Under the pieces are notes generated by a model that saw nothing but the letters and a program-made list of their open reading frames with translations, did not search any database and was not told the origin of the DNA. Both the position numbers and the translations under genes were made by a program. From JAAYJT01 sp037446395 (GTDB taxonomy: Bacteria > Bacteroidota > Bacteroidia > Bacteroidales > JAAYJT01): a DNA stretch of 64,000 nucleotides. Where the stretch lies: assembly GCA_037446395.1 (NCBI GenBank), contig JBBIIP010000002.1:62001-126000 (forward strand), written 5' to 3'. The stretch's first letter is position 1. The number at the start of each line of letters is the position of its first letter. Shown here piece after piece: positions 44,350 to 53,390 of this stretch.

Positions 44350-45534
44350 ATGTATAAAATACTTACCATTGGAACACTCACTTTGCTTTTTGCTCTCTCT
44401 ATCAAAGTGCAAGCCATCCCGGCATTTGCCAGAAAATACCAACTCAGCTGCCAAACCTGTCACAACCCTGCGCCAAGGCTGAAGGCATTTGGAGAAGAGT
44501 TTGCCGGCAATGGATTCAAATTGGCAGATCAAACTGCGCCGCGCTATTTTATTCCAACAGGCGACCCAACCCTGAGCCTGATTCGCGATTTGCCGTTTGC
44601 ACTTCGGATGGATGGTTTCATGAAAGTAGATGATGATACCGATCAGAAGTTTGATTTCAGTGCCCCCTATCTGGTTAAGATTATGAGCGGTGGCGAACTT
44701 GCCAACAATATCTCCTACTATTTCTATTTTTTCTTTGATGAGCGCGGCCATGTTGCCGGAATCGAAGACGCTTTTCTTATGTTCAACAACGTATTCGGAG
44801 CAAATCTAGACATCAACATCGGGCAGTTTCAGGTGAGCGATCCCTTATTTAAACGAGAATTGCGCCTTACGTTGAGCGATTATGAAGTTTACAAGACAAC
44901 TCCGGGAATATCGTCGGCCAATCTTGAATACGACAAAGGCATCATGATTTCTTATGGTTTGGCCACGGGAACAGATATCGTATTGCAGGTGGTTAACGGA
45001 AACGGCATTGGCGGGGTTGACGATAAACTCTTCTACGACCGAGATAAATATAAAAACATTGCTGCAAGAATTACTCAGGATGTTGGTGAGCATTTCAGAA
45101 TAGGGCTTTTTGGCTACTTCGGAAAAGAATTTATGAAAAACAACTCTCCCCTCAACAAAATATCCTATTGGGGCCCTGACCTGACTATTTCGATGAGCGA
45201 AAAGCTGATCTTCAATGCGCAATACTTGTTTCGCAACGACAGCGGGCTTTTTGAATATATATCAGATGCAAGTGGCCGCAAGAATGTAAAGACCCAGGGA
45301 GGGTTTGCCGAGATTATCTATCTGCCAAAAGGCGACGAAAGCAAATGGTATTGCGTTGGTTTGGTAAATTACGTTAAAAGCGATTTTAGCTACCTCAACC
45401 GGCAGTCGGCCTCGGTTCATCTTGGTTATCTCCTCAGGCGCAATATCAGGGCGGTTGGCGAATATACCTTTTTCGAAAACACAGCCGGCAAGCAAGGAAA
45501 CCGGTTCTCGATCGGTTTCAGTACCATGTTCTAA
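44350..45534 (+). CDS. Outer-membrane porin with N-terminal haem motif
   Basis: A 394-residue barrel with signal peptide (1-22, ending VQA), then a single haem site CQTCH (Cys34, Cys37, His38) in FARKYQLSCQTCHNPAPRLK. From about 60 on it forms amphipathic strands: FALRMDGFMKVDDD, LANNISYYFYFFFDERG, RIGLFGYFGKEFM, YWGPDLTISMSEKLIFNAQY and the final FSIGFSTMF. Proteins with this haem-plus-barrel form are often found beside multihaem cytochromes and may let electrons pass the outer membrane. It is 38 bases downstream of the pentahaem cytochrome gene, so the two make a likely pair. Confidence 0.82.
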   Translation: MYKILTIGTLTLLFALSIKVQAIPAFARKYQLSCQTCHNPAPRLKAFGEEFAGNGFKLADQTAPRYFIPTGDPTLSLIRDLPFALRMDGFMKVDDDTDQKFDFSAPYLVKIMSGGELANNISYYFYFFFDERGHVAGIEDAFLMFNNVFGANLDINIGQFQVSDPLFKRELRLTLSDYEVYKTTPGISSANLEYDKGIMISYGLATGTDIVLQVVNGNGIGGVDDKLFYDRDKYKNIAARITQDVGEHFRIGLFGYFGKEFMKNNSPLNKISYWGPDLTISMSEKLIFNAQYLFRNDSGLFEYISDASGRKNVKTQGGFAEIIYLPKGDESKWYCVGLVNYVKSDFSYLNRQSASVHLGYLLRRNIRAVGEYTFFENTAGKQGNRFSIGFSTMF

Positions 45535-45631
45535 AACTGGAAACAAGCCAGCATCATGCAAAAATTTAATAAGTAAGAAAGATAAAAAGAGCTACGGATC
45601 AATAGGTTAATAATTCAATGCCAAAGAACAG

Positions 45632-46327
45632 ATGCTGACATATTTCGATTTACTAGCCCGGATCCTGCAGGAAAACGCTAATCCGGCCGATGCCATATTT
45701 ATGAAAAAATACATGCTCAATCAATTCGAGTATTTTGGAATCCGGTCGCCAAAACTCAAAGAGTTGAGGCGAAAATTCTTTCAGGAGCATGGATTGCCAC
45801 CCGTATCAACCCTGCAAAACCTCATCACATTGCTTTGGCAGCAGCCTCAAAGGGAATTTCACTATACGGGAATTGACATCGCTGAAAAACTTCTGCGAAA
45901 ATCAGGTCAAACCTCTATCAGCACGATAGAATTCATGATAACACAAAAATCGTGGTGGGACACCGTAGATTGGGTGGCCAGCCACCACGCAGGAACATAT
46001 TTCAAACTCTTTCCGCAGCAAATCGCAATAACAACCGGAAATTGGATGGACTCCGACAACATGTGGTTGCAGAGAGCAGCCCTTCTTTTTCAACTAAAAT
46101 ACAAGGCTAAAACCGACGAAAGTTTACTTTTTGAGTATATCCGCCGACTAAAATCATCCAAAGAATTTTTTATTCGCAAGGCAATTGGCTGGTCTCTTAG
46201 AGAATACTCAAAAACCTCGCCTGAAAATGTATTGTTATTTCTTGAAAAAAATAGCGATCTTGCAGGCTTGAGCTGCCGCGAAGCCCTGAAGTGGATTAAT
46301 CGGAACAACAAAGTATTGCATGGATAG
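45632..46327 (+). CDS. DNA alkylation repair protein (AlkD-like)
   Basis: A 231-residue HEAT-like-repeat DNA glycosylase that removes alkylated purines. Family marks are FGIRSPKLKELRRKFFQEHG, EFHYTGIDIAEKLL, WWDTVDWVASHHAGTYF with the catalytic-region Trp and Asp, DSDNMWLQRAALLFQL, and FIRKAIGWSLREYSKTSPE. The GNAT gene overlaps by 8 bases, so translation is coupled. No relation to the redox genes upstream is apparent. Confidence 0.92.
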   Translation: MLTYFDLLARILQENANPADAIFMKKYMLNQFEYFGIRSPKLKELRRKFFQEHGLPPVSTLQNLITLLWQQPQREFHYTGIDIAEKLLRKSGQTSISTIEFMITQKSWWDTVDWVASHHAGTYFKLFPQQIAITTGNWMDSDNMWLQRAALLFQLKYKAKTDESLLFEYIRRLKSSKEFFIRKAIGWSLREYSKTSPENVLLFLEKNSDLAGLSCREALKWINRNNKVLHG

Positions 46328-46847
46328 TATTTTGGTTCGTACCTGGTATCTCGAAATGACCTCTCCCACAACCGAGTTGGCGATCGCTGATTTGCCAAAC
46401 GGCATGGAACTTATCCGGCTCGAAAAGCCAAGCCTGTCTTTTTATCAATATCTCTATAAAGAAGTTGGAAAAGGTTTTTCATGGTACAACCGATTGCTGC
46501 TTTTCGATGATGAGCTGAAAGAAATCATCAATAGCGAAAAAGTTGAAATTCACGTTTTATACGACCATGGGGTTCCGGTAGGTTTTGCCGAACTTGACCT
46601 ACGCAAGGATGATGAGGTTGAACTGTCATATTTTGGCATCTTGCCCGAATTTCGTGGCAGGGGGCTTGGCAGGCAGTTCTTGCAAAAGATCCTGCAGATT
46701 GCCTGGCATCATAAACCGAACCGGGTTTGGCTCCACACTTGCGAACTCGATCATAAATCAGCCATGAAACGATATATCGAAGCCGGTTTCCTGAAATATG
46801 ACGAAAGGATGGAAACGCAGAACCTTCTTGTAAACAAAGGCGAATAA
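46320..46847 (+). CDS. GNAT-family N-acetyltransferase
   Basis: A 175-residue acetyltransferase with the acetyl-CoA loop in SYFGILPEFRGRGLGRQFLQ (R-G-R-G-L-G), preceded by the strand VPVGFAELDLRKDDE and followed by HTCELDHKSAMKRYIEAGF. The substrate cannot be told. The ATG at 46320 lies within the last codons of the alkD-like gene, which is a coupled two-gene arrangement. Confidence 0.88.
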   Translation: MDSILVRTWYLEMTSPTTELAIADLPNGMELIRLEKPSLSFYQYLYKEVGKGFSWYNRLLLFDDELKEIINSEKVEIHVLYDHGVPVGFAELDLRKDDEVELSYFGILPEFRGRGLGRQFLQKILQIAWHHKPNRVWLHTCELDHKSAMKRYIEAGFLKYDERMETQNLLVNKGE

Positions 46848-46893
46848 TCAGTACACTATATCATTTTGATACCCTATTGACAGGTTGATAAAA

Positions 46894-48036
46894 ATGGAAG
46901 CTCCATTGATCAGTCAGATCATTAAAATTCGCAGAATCCTTCACGACATTCCTGAGCTTTCCGGCAAAGAAGCCGTCACTGCTGAGACTATTATCGGTTT
47001 TTTGAAAACGTTGTCGCCCAAAAAGATTATTACCCAACTAGGTGGCCATGGGGTGATGGCTGTTTTTGAAGGCCATCTACCAGGCACAGTGTTGTTGTTT
47101 CGTGCAGAGCTCGATGCTGTGCCTATCGCAAGTCATCGAAAGGATTCAGGTAGTTCGGAGAAACAAATGGCCGCTCATCTCTGCGGGCACGACGGGCATA
47201 TAGCCATACTTTTAGGGTTGGCTGCATTGATCAACCAACAACCGCTTGCACGGGGGAGGGTGGCGCTACTGTTTCAACCGGCAGAAGAAACCGGCCAGGG
47301 CGCACAGGCAGTATTGAACGATCCCAGGTTTTCAGAGATAGTGCCAGACTTTGTATTTGCATTCCATAATCTTCCTGGCTTTCCTTTGAAACAGGTTGTC
47401 ATAAATTCGGGCAACTTTACCTCGGCATCGATTGGAGCAAGAATCAGATACCTGGGGCGCTCATCGCATGCCGCCGAACCTAAAAAAGGGAAAAGCCCGT
47501 TAAATGCCCTGGCAAAATTGATCATGCGGATTAATAAACTCCCGGCTAAAATTTCTTCGGCCAATAGCAGCACTTTCGCAACAATAACACATATTCAGTC
47601 AGGGGCAGAATCTTTTGGCATCAATCCTGGCGATGCCATGATGATGATTACCCTGAGGGCAGATTCCGACGAGAACCTTGCAGCCTTACAGCTTCAGTGT
47701 GAGGATCTTGCATATTGCCTGGCAAAACCAGATGGGCTTGATGTTAAAATTGAATATGCCGACTATTTTCCTGCCACCATACACCAAACCGAGGCGGTGC
47801 AATTGGTGCTAAAAGCTGCAAAGAATCTTGGAATGAAGGCGTCACCTCCGAAAAAACCTTTTTGTTGGTCAGAAGACTTCGGGTACTTCACGAAGAAATT
47901 TAAAGGTGCGCTGATTGGTTTGGGCGCAGGCACAGTACATCCGGCATTACACAGCACCGATTATGTTTTTCCTGACGAACTCATCAGTCCGGCAGCCGAA
48001 TTGCTGCACAAAATCTGCACAGAGGCGCTGGCCTGA
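46894..48036 (+). CDS. M20-family amidohydrolase (N-acyl amino acid deacylase)
   Basis: A 380-residue metallo-amidohydrolase of the M20D group (hippurate/N-acetyl-amino acid hydrolases). Metal-site features are HLCGHDGHIAILLG, QPAEETGQGAQAV and FHNLPGFP, and the C-terminal GTVHPALHSTDYVFPDEL with the last His. The dimerisation domain lies between about residues 180 and 290 (ARIRYLGRSSHAAEPKKG). The ATG at 46894 was chosen over an upstream TTG. It is probably cytosolic and releases amino acids from acylated forms. It converges on the nitroreductase gene. Confidence 0.9.
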   Translation: MEAPLISQIIKIRRILHDIPELSGKEAVTAETIIGFLKTLSPKKIITQLGGHGVMAVFEGHLPGTVLLFRAELDAVPIASHRKDSGSSEKQMAAHLCGHDGHIAILLGLAALINQQPLARGRVALLFQPAEETGQGAQAVLNDPRFSEIVPDFVFAFHNLPGFPLKQVVINSGNFTSASIGARIRYLGRSSHAAEPKKGKSPLNALAKLIMRINKLPAKISSANSSTFATITHIQSGAESFGINPGDAMMMITLRADSDENLAALQLQCEDLAYCLAKPDGLDVKIEYADYFPATIHQTEAVQLVLKAAKNLGMKASPPKKPFCWSEDFGYFTKKFKGALIGLGAGTVHPALHSTDYVFPDELISPAAELLHKICTEALA

Positions 48037-48072
48037 TGAAGGAATCAATAAACCGATTTGTATTGCGTTGTT

Positions 48073-48639
48073 TCAGATGAGGCTTTTGCCGGATTTGTAT
48101 CGGTTGAAGGAGACGATTTCATGAAATGGCTTTCTTGTTTTTTCTCGCAGGCGATAGCCTTCGGCGGGGTAGCCCAAACTGATGAGCAGCCCAATAAATT
48201 TTGATTCAGGGATACCAAGAAGTGCTTTCACTTTGCTTTCGCTGAACCAACCAATCATACAGGTGCCCAGTCCCAGCTCGGCTGCCTGCAGGCAGAAATG
48301 CTCGGCTGCAATACCTGTATCCATCTGGCTCCAGTCGCGTTTCTTGATTTTTGAAGCCAGCCGCGTAATAAACTTTGCTCTTTCTGTGATAATGACAATG
48401 ATTACCGGGGCTTGCAGGGTAAATTTATTAAATGTCAGCACCGGATCAAAAGTAGCCTCAGCCAATTTGTTTTTCAATACAGGCTCATCAACCACAATAA
48501 AATGCCACGGTTGAGAATTGCTGGCCGAAGGAGCAATCCGCGCTGCTTCAAGGCATTGCACCAACTTTTCCTTCTCAACCGGACGGCCATCGTAGCGGCG
48601 AACACTTTGTCGGCTCAAAGCGAGTTCAATTAGCTTCAT
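48073..48639 (-). CDS. Nitroreductase-family FMN flavoprotein
   Basis: A 188-residue FMN-binding oxidoreductase using NAD(P)H. Typical motifs are ALSRQSVRRYDGRPVEKEKL, APSASNSQPWHFIVV, a central DTGIAAEHFCLQAAELGLGT stretch with CMIGWF, and SLGYPAEGYRLREKTRKP near the end. The start is preceded by GAGGAGGGAAAGA, the strongest Shine-Dalgarno sequence in the window. The gene is 15 bases downstream of pgi and likely shares its transcript. Confidence 0.93.
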   Translation of the reverse strand: MKLIELALSRQSVRRYDGRPVEKEKLVQCLEAARIAPSASNSQPWHFIVVDEPVLKNKLAEATFDPVLTFNKFTLQAPVIIVIITERAKFITRLASKIKKRDWSQMDTGIAAEHFCLQAAELGLGTCMIGWFSESKVKALLGIPESKFIGLLISLGYPAEGYRLREKTRKPFHEIVSFNRYKSGKSLI

Positions 48640-48654
48640 TCTTTCCCTCCTCTG

Positions 48655-50016
48655 CTAGATCAGATTTTTTAGCCGTTCGGTCAATTTTTGCCCTTCGAAT
48701 TCAAATCCGGGTTTCCCGAGCAGTGCAAACATGTTTCTTTTATAAGCCTCAACCCCCGGCTGGTCGAAGGGATTAACGTTAAGTGTGTAGCCACTGAGTG
48801 CACAGGCAAACTCAAAGAAATAGATCAGGCTTCCAAGGTGATATTCGTTAATTTGCGGGATATTGATGCGAATATTAGGCACTTGCCCATCCAAATGTGC
48901 AAGAAGGGTGCCCATTTCAGCCATACGATTTACCTGTTGCAAGTGTTTTCCTGCAAGGTAGTTTAGGTCATCCGCGTCATCGTCGAGAAACGGAACCTTT
49001 AACTCGACACTGCTTTGATTTACAGACAACACGGTTTCAAAAATCACACGCAAACCATCCTGGATATATTGCCCCATGCTGTGCAAATCAGTGGTAAAAC
49101 TAACCCCTGTGGGAAAAATTCCCCGATGCATCTTGCCTTCGCTTTCGCCATAAAGTTGTTTCCACCATTCGGTAAAGAAAACCAGGTTGGGATGGTAGTT
49201 TACCATGATTTCGATGGGTTTTCCTCTGCGATAGAGCACGTTGCGTGCAGCTGCATAGAGTGCTGCCGGATTATCGGTGATGTGGTGCGAAGCAAGGCAG
49301 AGTTGCTCCATATCGGCGGCACCACCAATCATTTTTGATATGTCGAACCCTGCAACCGCGACAGGCAGTAATCCAACCGGTGTGAGAACCGAATAACGGC
49401 CTCCCACATCATCCGGAATGTCGAAGGTTTTATATCCTTCGGCAATGGAAAGGTTTTTCAGGGCACCGCGGGCTTTATCCGTAATGGCAATGATGCGTTT
49501 GCGTGCTTCTTTTACGCTGTATTTGCGAACCAGTTCCTGTTTTAATATCCTGAACGCAATGGCAGGCTCGGTTGTGGTGCCTGACTTTGAAATCACCACA
49601 AGCGACCAATCTACTTTTTGAAGGACTTCGAGAAGGTGGGCATGATAGCCTTCGCTGATATTGTTACCTGCAAACAGCACCAGTGGCCCTGGTCGTTTGA
49701 AAGCGGGCAGCAGTGCGGCAAAAGTGTGCTGCAGGGCTTCGATCAATGCACGGGCGCCGAGATATGAGCCACCAATGCCAACAACTACAACAATTTCAGA
49801 CTTGGCTGCCAGTTCTGATGCCAGTTCGGTGATGTCATCCAGAAGCTGGGGTGCGGTGGCAGAAGGAAGCCTAATCCATCCGATAAAATCATTTCCTGCG
49901 CCCCTTCCGTTGAGCAAGTCGTTATGACATATCTTCAATTCTGTCTCAATTTTTTTGAGATCACCAGGTTCTATGAATTGTTCCATGGCGTTAACATCAA
50001 CATGCAGTATGTTCAT
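48655..50016 (-). CDS. pgi: Glucose-6-phosphate isomerase
   Basis: Interconverts glucose 6-phosphate and fructose 6-phosphate. The 453-residue form is the shorter type of Firmicutes and Bacteroidota. Motifs: VVVVGIGGSYLGARALIEAL, VVISKSGTTTEPAIAFRILK, the DVGGRYSVLTPVGLLP signature, and NPFDQPGVEAYKRNMFALLG with the catalytic Lys near the C-terminus. A hairpin with a T run lies in the leader 24-60 bases upstream of the ATG (see terminator at 50052-50088), which suggests regulation of this gene by attenuation, or a short separate RNA. Confidence 0.97.
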   Translation of the reverse strand: MNILHVDVNAMEQFIEPGDLKKIETELKICHNDLLNGRGAGNDFIGWIRLPSATAPQLLDDITELASELAAKSEIVVVVGIGGSYLGARALIEALQHTFAALLPAFKRPGPLVLFAGNNISEGYHAHLLEVLQKVDWSLVVISKSGTTTEPAIAFRILKQELVRKYSVKEARKRIIAITDKARGALKNLSIAEGYKTFDIPDDVGGRYSVLTPVGLLPVAVAGFDISKMIGGAADMEQLCLASHHITDNPAALYAAARNVLYRRGKPIEIMVNYHPNLVFFTEWWKQLYGESEGKMHRGIFPTGVSFTTDLHSMGQYIQDGLRVIFETVLSVNQSSVELKVPFLDDDADDLNYLAGKHLQQVNRMAEMGTLLAHLDGQVPNIRINIPQINEYHLGSLIYFFEFACALSGYTLNVNPFDQPGVEAYKRNMFALLGKPGFEFEGQKLTERLKNLI

Positions 50017-50051
50017 GGCCTTTGTATTTGATACGATATGGATGTAAAAAT

Positions 50052-50088
50052 AAAAAAAAGGTGCGACCTAACCATTGCCGCACCTTTT
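50052..50088 (-). terminator. Terminator-like hairpin in front of pgi
   Basis: On the minus strand AAAAGGTGCG (50088-50079) pairs perfectly with CGCACCTTTT (50065-50056) around a 13-base loop, followed by more T to 50052 and then ATTTTTAC. It is a classic intrinsic terminator that faces pgi but lies upstream of its start, with no gene before it on that strand. A -7 box TATTTTTG (50192-50185) lies about 100 bases further upstream. It could be an attenuator in the pgi leader or the end of a roughly 130-base small RNA. Confidence 0.65.
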
Positions 50089-50184
50089 CCAAACAAAAAC
50101 AAATTACTTCAGGGTTTTATCAAAACACACACCTAACAAAAAGCCTTAAAGTATTCAATCTGATTATGAGAAATAATTGCGCAA

Positions 50185-50192
50185 CAAAAATA
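50185..50192 (-). promoter_or_regulatory. -7 box upstream of the pgi leader
   Basis: TATTTTTG on the minus strand fits TAnnTTTG. A transcript starting about seven bases downstream would reach the hairpin at 50088 after roughly 90-100 bases. The -33 box is not clear. Confidence 0.35.
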
Positions 50193-50276
50193 CTTTGCCA
50201 CGGGGGGTTGAAGTGTTAAGAAAATGCAATTTAAGTTAAAAATTGTTAATCAGACAATTGACGCCCAGCCAATCTG

Positions 50277-50284
50277 TACTTTTG
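50277..50284 (+). promoter_or_regulatory. -7 box of histidine kinase gene
   Basis: TACTTTTG matches TAnnTTTG and ends five bases before the kinase ATG at 50290. ATTG occurs 16 bases upstream of it, a short spacer. If used, the mRNA would be nearly leaderless. Confidence 0.4.
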
Positions 50285-50289
50285 CATGT

Positions 50290-51852
50290 ATGAACCGCCG
50301 CCGAATCCTGCTCATTATTTCCCTGGTCAGCCTTGCCCTGATTACCTTGGTTGGCATTCAGATCTATTGGGTGCGCAGTGCAATTCTTGTCGAAGGAGAC
50401 CAATTTACAAGAAGTGTGAACGAAGCTGCTTCAGCAATCATTTTTAAGATACAAAAAATGGAACTGGCCAGGCAATTTAGCCTTGAGCAGCAAACCGACC
50501 GCCTGATTCGTTCATTCGATTCGCTCAATCTGCACTATCATTATCAGAAACTCGATGATAGCCTTCGGCAATCCATAAACGACCAAGAGTTAAGCACTTT
50601 GGAAAATGAACCCTTGCCCAATTCATTAGCGCGAATTAAGAATAAACGAGACGCCTCTATATCTCGGCCTAACCAAACAGCCATTGGGCAAGAACCTCTA
50701 TCCGGCGAAAAAGACGACCGATTGACCGAAGAAAATTTTCGAAAACAATCTGAAATGCTCAGTGAAATGTTTGCCGAAATCATGCGGGCACGCAACCCCA
50801 TGAACCTCGAAGGGCGGTATGATAAGAATAAACTCGATTCGCTAATTGGCCAGGAATTGAAAAATATTGGACTTCGCACCGGGTTTGAATTTGGCATCTT
50901 CAACCCGATGCAAAACCGCATGATTGTAGAACGAACCGGAAACTATCGTGAACTGATGATGCAGGAAGGATACTTTTTCCCTCTGGCCTCAGATAATCTT
51001 TTCTTTACACCCGACTATCTTGCCCTTTATTTTCCAAACCAGGTTCGGTTTCTGCTACAGCAGCTTGCCGGATTGTTAGCGGTTTCAATTTTGATTGTAA
51101 TAATTTTGGTTGGGACATTCATCTATGCCATTGCAACCATCATCAAACAGCGAAGGCTTTCGGAGCTAAAGACAGATTTTATCAACAACATGACCCATGA
51201 GTTCAAGACTCCCATCTCTACGGTTGCATTGGCTTGCGAAGCCCTTACCGACAAGGACATTCAAAAATCAGAATCACTCTATAAAAGCTATATTGGAATC
51301 ATCAGCGAGGAAAACCGCCGCCTGGGCATTATGGCCGAAAAAATCCTTCAAACAGCCATCCTCGAAAAAAGCGAACTTCGCCTGAAGCTCGAATCAGTTG
51401 ATATTCATGAAATCATCCGCGAAGTAGTGAAAACCATGAGCATCCAGGTTGAAATCAGAGACGGGAAAATCACAACCGGCCTGCACGCTACCCAAAGTGT
51501 GATGCTGATAGATCGGGTACACCTGACAAACATATTCACAAATCTTCTTGAGAATGCCAATAAATACACGCCCACAAAACCCCAATTGCATATTTCAACT
51601 GAAAATGAAAACCACGGAATTGTCATTCACATATCGGACAACGGAATTGGCATCAGCAAAGCCAACCAGAAGAAGATTTTTGATAAACTTTATCGCGTTC
51701 CTACCGGAAACATACACAATGTGAAAGGATATGGGCTTGGGTTGAGTTACGTAAAATTCATTGTAGAAAAACACAAAGGAAGCATCAGTGTAGAAAGCGA
51801 ACCCGGACAGGGAAGCCATTTCAGAATATATTTGCCATTCGAAAACAAGTAG
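50290..51852 (+). CDS. Two-component sensor histidine kinase
   Basis: A 520-residue membrane kinase. TM1 is at about 6-27 and TM2 at about 257-280, enclosing a periplasmic region of some 230 residues that is rich in polar residues and without a known sensor fold. The phosphoacceptor His303 lies in INNMTHEFKTPISTVALACE. The ATPase domain shows NLLENANKYTP, ISDNGIGI and GYGLGLSYVKFIVEKHKG, ending SHFRIYLP. The ATG at 50290 was chosen because it directly precedes the Arg-rich start of TM1; a longer in-frame ORF lacks sense. The response regulator follows after 8 bases. Confidence 0.95.
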   Translation: MNRRRILLIISLVSLALITLVGIQIYWVRSAILVEGDQFTRSVNEAASAIIFKIQKMELARQFSLEQQTDRLIRSFDSLNLHYHYQKLDDSLRQSINDQELSTLENEPLPNSLARIKNKRDASISRPNQTAIGQEPLSGEKDDRLTEENFRKQSEMLSEMFAEIMRARNPMNLEGRYDKNKLDSLIGQELKNIGLRTGFEFGIFNPMQNRMIVERTGNYRELMMQEGYFFPLASDNLFFTPDYLALYFPNQVRFLLQQLAGLLAVSILIVIILVGTFIYAIATIIKQRRLSELKTDFINNMTHEFKTPISTVALACEALTDKDIQKSESLYKSYIGIISEENRRLGIMAEKILQTAILEKSELRLKLESVDIHEIIREVVKTMSIQVEIRDGKITTGLHATQSVMLIDRVHLTNIFTNLLENANKYTPTKPQLHISTENENHGIVIHISDNGIGISKANQKKIFDKLYRVPTGNIHNVKGYGLGLSYVKFIVEKHKGSISVESEPGQGSHFRIYLPFENK

Positions 51853-51860
51853 AACCATCT

Positions 51861-52562
51861 ATGGAAACCGAAAAACTCAAAGTCCTGCTTGCCGAAGATG
51901 ACCGCAACCTTGGCAGCATTCTCAAATCATATCTCGAGGCAAAAGGTTACGAAACCACACTTTGTGTCAATGGGCAGGAGGCCTTGCAGGCATATTCAAA
52001 AAGCCAGTATGACATCTGCATCCTTGATGTGATGATGCCTGTGATGGATGGATTTGCTCTTGCAAAGCAGATTCGATCTGACAGCAAAAAAATCCCCATC
52101 TTGTTTCTCACGGCCAAATCGCTTCAAGAAGACAAAATCAAGGGTTTTGAGTTGGGCGGCGATGATTACATCACCAAACCATTTGCAATGGAAGAACTAT
52201 TGGTCCGGATGAAAGCGGTTTTGCGCAGGTCGCTTCAGGGACCCCTGCCCGGAGAAGACGTGAGTATGTATCACATCGGCACCTTTATTTTTGATGTGAA
52301 CCGGCAAACGTTGAGCTTAAACGATTTTCAGCAAAAGCTAACTTCAAAAGAATCAGAGTTGCTTAAACTGTTGTGTGAGAGCATGAACCAGGTGCTCGAC
52401 AGGCGCATTGCCCTTCATAAAATCTGGAACGACGACAGCTACTTCAATGCCCGCAGCATGGATGTATATATTGCCAAATTGCGCAAGTACCTCGCTAAAG
52501 ACCCGACAGTGGAGTTGATAAATGTTCATGGAACAGGGTTTAAGCTGATAACAAATATGTAA
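51861..52562 (+). CDS. OmpR-family response regulator
   Basis: A 233-residue regulator. The receiver domain (1-120) has the acidic pocket AEDD, phosphorylation site Asp56 in ILDVMMPVMDGF, FLTAKS and the Lys in YITKPFAMEELLVRM. The winged-helix DNA-binding domain (about 135-230) shows LTSKESELLKLLCES, LDRRIALHKIWNDDSYFN and RSMDVYIAKLRKYL, then INVHGTGFKL. It forms a two-component pair with the kinase 8 bases upstream. Target genes cannot be told. Confidence 0.96.
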   Translation: METEKLKVLLAEDDRNLGSILKSYLEAKGYETTLCVNGQEALQAYSKSQYDICILDVMMPVMDGFALAKQIRSDSKKIPILFLTAKSLQEDKIKGFELGGDDYITKPFAMEELLVRMKAVLRRSLQGPLPGEDVSMYHIGTFIFDVNRQTLSLNDFQQKLTSKESELLKLLCESMNQVLDRRIALHKIWNDDSYFNARSMDVYIAKLRKYLAKDPTVELINVHGTGFKLITNM

Positions 52563-52691
52563 GAAGAAGTAGTTTTATGCAGGCTTTGATATTACTGCCG
52601 ATACTAATAGCAAGGCTTTTCATTCAGATAAATGCTGTGGGTATGACAGAAAATTATGGGTTGCACTTTTCCTTTAGGTTAAATTTTATCT

Positions 52692-53390
52692 TTATCCGGT
52701 AGAACCAGCAAATAAAATAGTTCCAATATCCTGCAGCGGCCCATCATAAAGTTCAACCACCTTATAGCCTTCTTCCTCAACCACGCTCCTGAATTTGTTT
52801 CCCCAAGCATAATGCCTGAGGCTTCCACACAGAAAGACCATATTCTGCCACAGCCCACATGCTCCTCCTATGAACCCATGACAATGACCTTGCAGATTGA
52901 TCCCCTTTGGCGAAAAATAAACACATTGCAATTGCCTGCGACAGAGTGTTTTTTCAATTCCCTCATCGGAGGTTATGAATAAATTATTGGCGACCTGGAA
53001 CAGGTTGCAGCGAGTATATGCCTGATTTACATGAATATGTGTGAGGGAAGCACAGGTGGCTAAAAGTGTTGGATCGCCATGCCGCAGATTATGGATGAAA
53101 TACCGTGTGGTGATAACAGCGTTATAAATGGCTGAATTGGGATACTTGTTTCCAACTGCTTTTGTTCCTGTCTGATAGTTAATTTGATACTTTTCAAGAA
53201 CTTGCAGATAATGCGGTGGAAGGTTAGGCGCCACAACCAGTCCTTTAGGCGTGGGGGAAAAAAATATGTCGGGATGGCCTGATATGGCGGGATAGGTAAT
53301 TGAACTAGTTTCGAGCTCAATCAAGTCGGCGTGTGCGACCAGGTTTTTCTTTGCTTGAGCGGGTGCTTTCTTATCAATGATAATCAACAC
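52692..53390 (-). CDS. Conserved hypothetical protein, DUF6873-like
   Basis: A 232-residue soluble protein. The features seen are PNSAIYNAVITTRYFIHNL, HIHVNQAYTRCNLFQVANNL, FITSDEGIEKTL, and a block near the end, GHCHGFIGGACGLWQNMVFL, followed by CGSLRHY. The order of Asn, Asp, His and Cys residues recalls families with the guanidino-modifying-enzyme fold (DUF6873-like), but this is from memory of the family, not a search. It starts with GTG at 53390 and overlaps the end of the radical SAM gene by 17 bases, so it is translated together with it. The reaction is unknown. Confidence 0.65.
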   Translation of the reverse strand: MLIIIDKKAPAQAKKNLVAHADLIELETSSITYPAISGHPDIFFSPTPKGLVVAPNLPPHYLQVLEKYQINYQTGTKAVGNKYPNSAIYNAVITTRYFIHNLRHGDPTLLATCASLTHIHVNQAYTRCNLFQVANNLFITSDEGIEKTLCRRQLQCVYFSPKGINLQGHCHGFIGGACGLWQNMVFLCGSLRHYAWGNKFRSVVEEEGYKVVELYDGPLQDIGTILFAGSTG

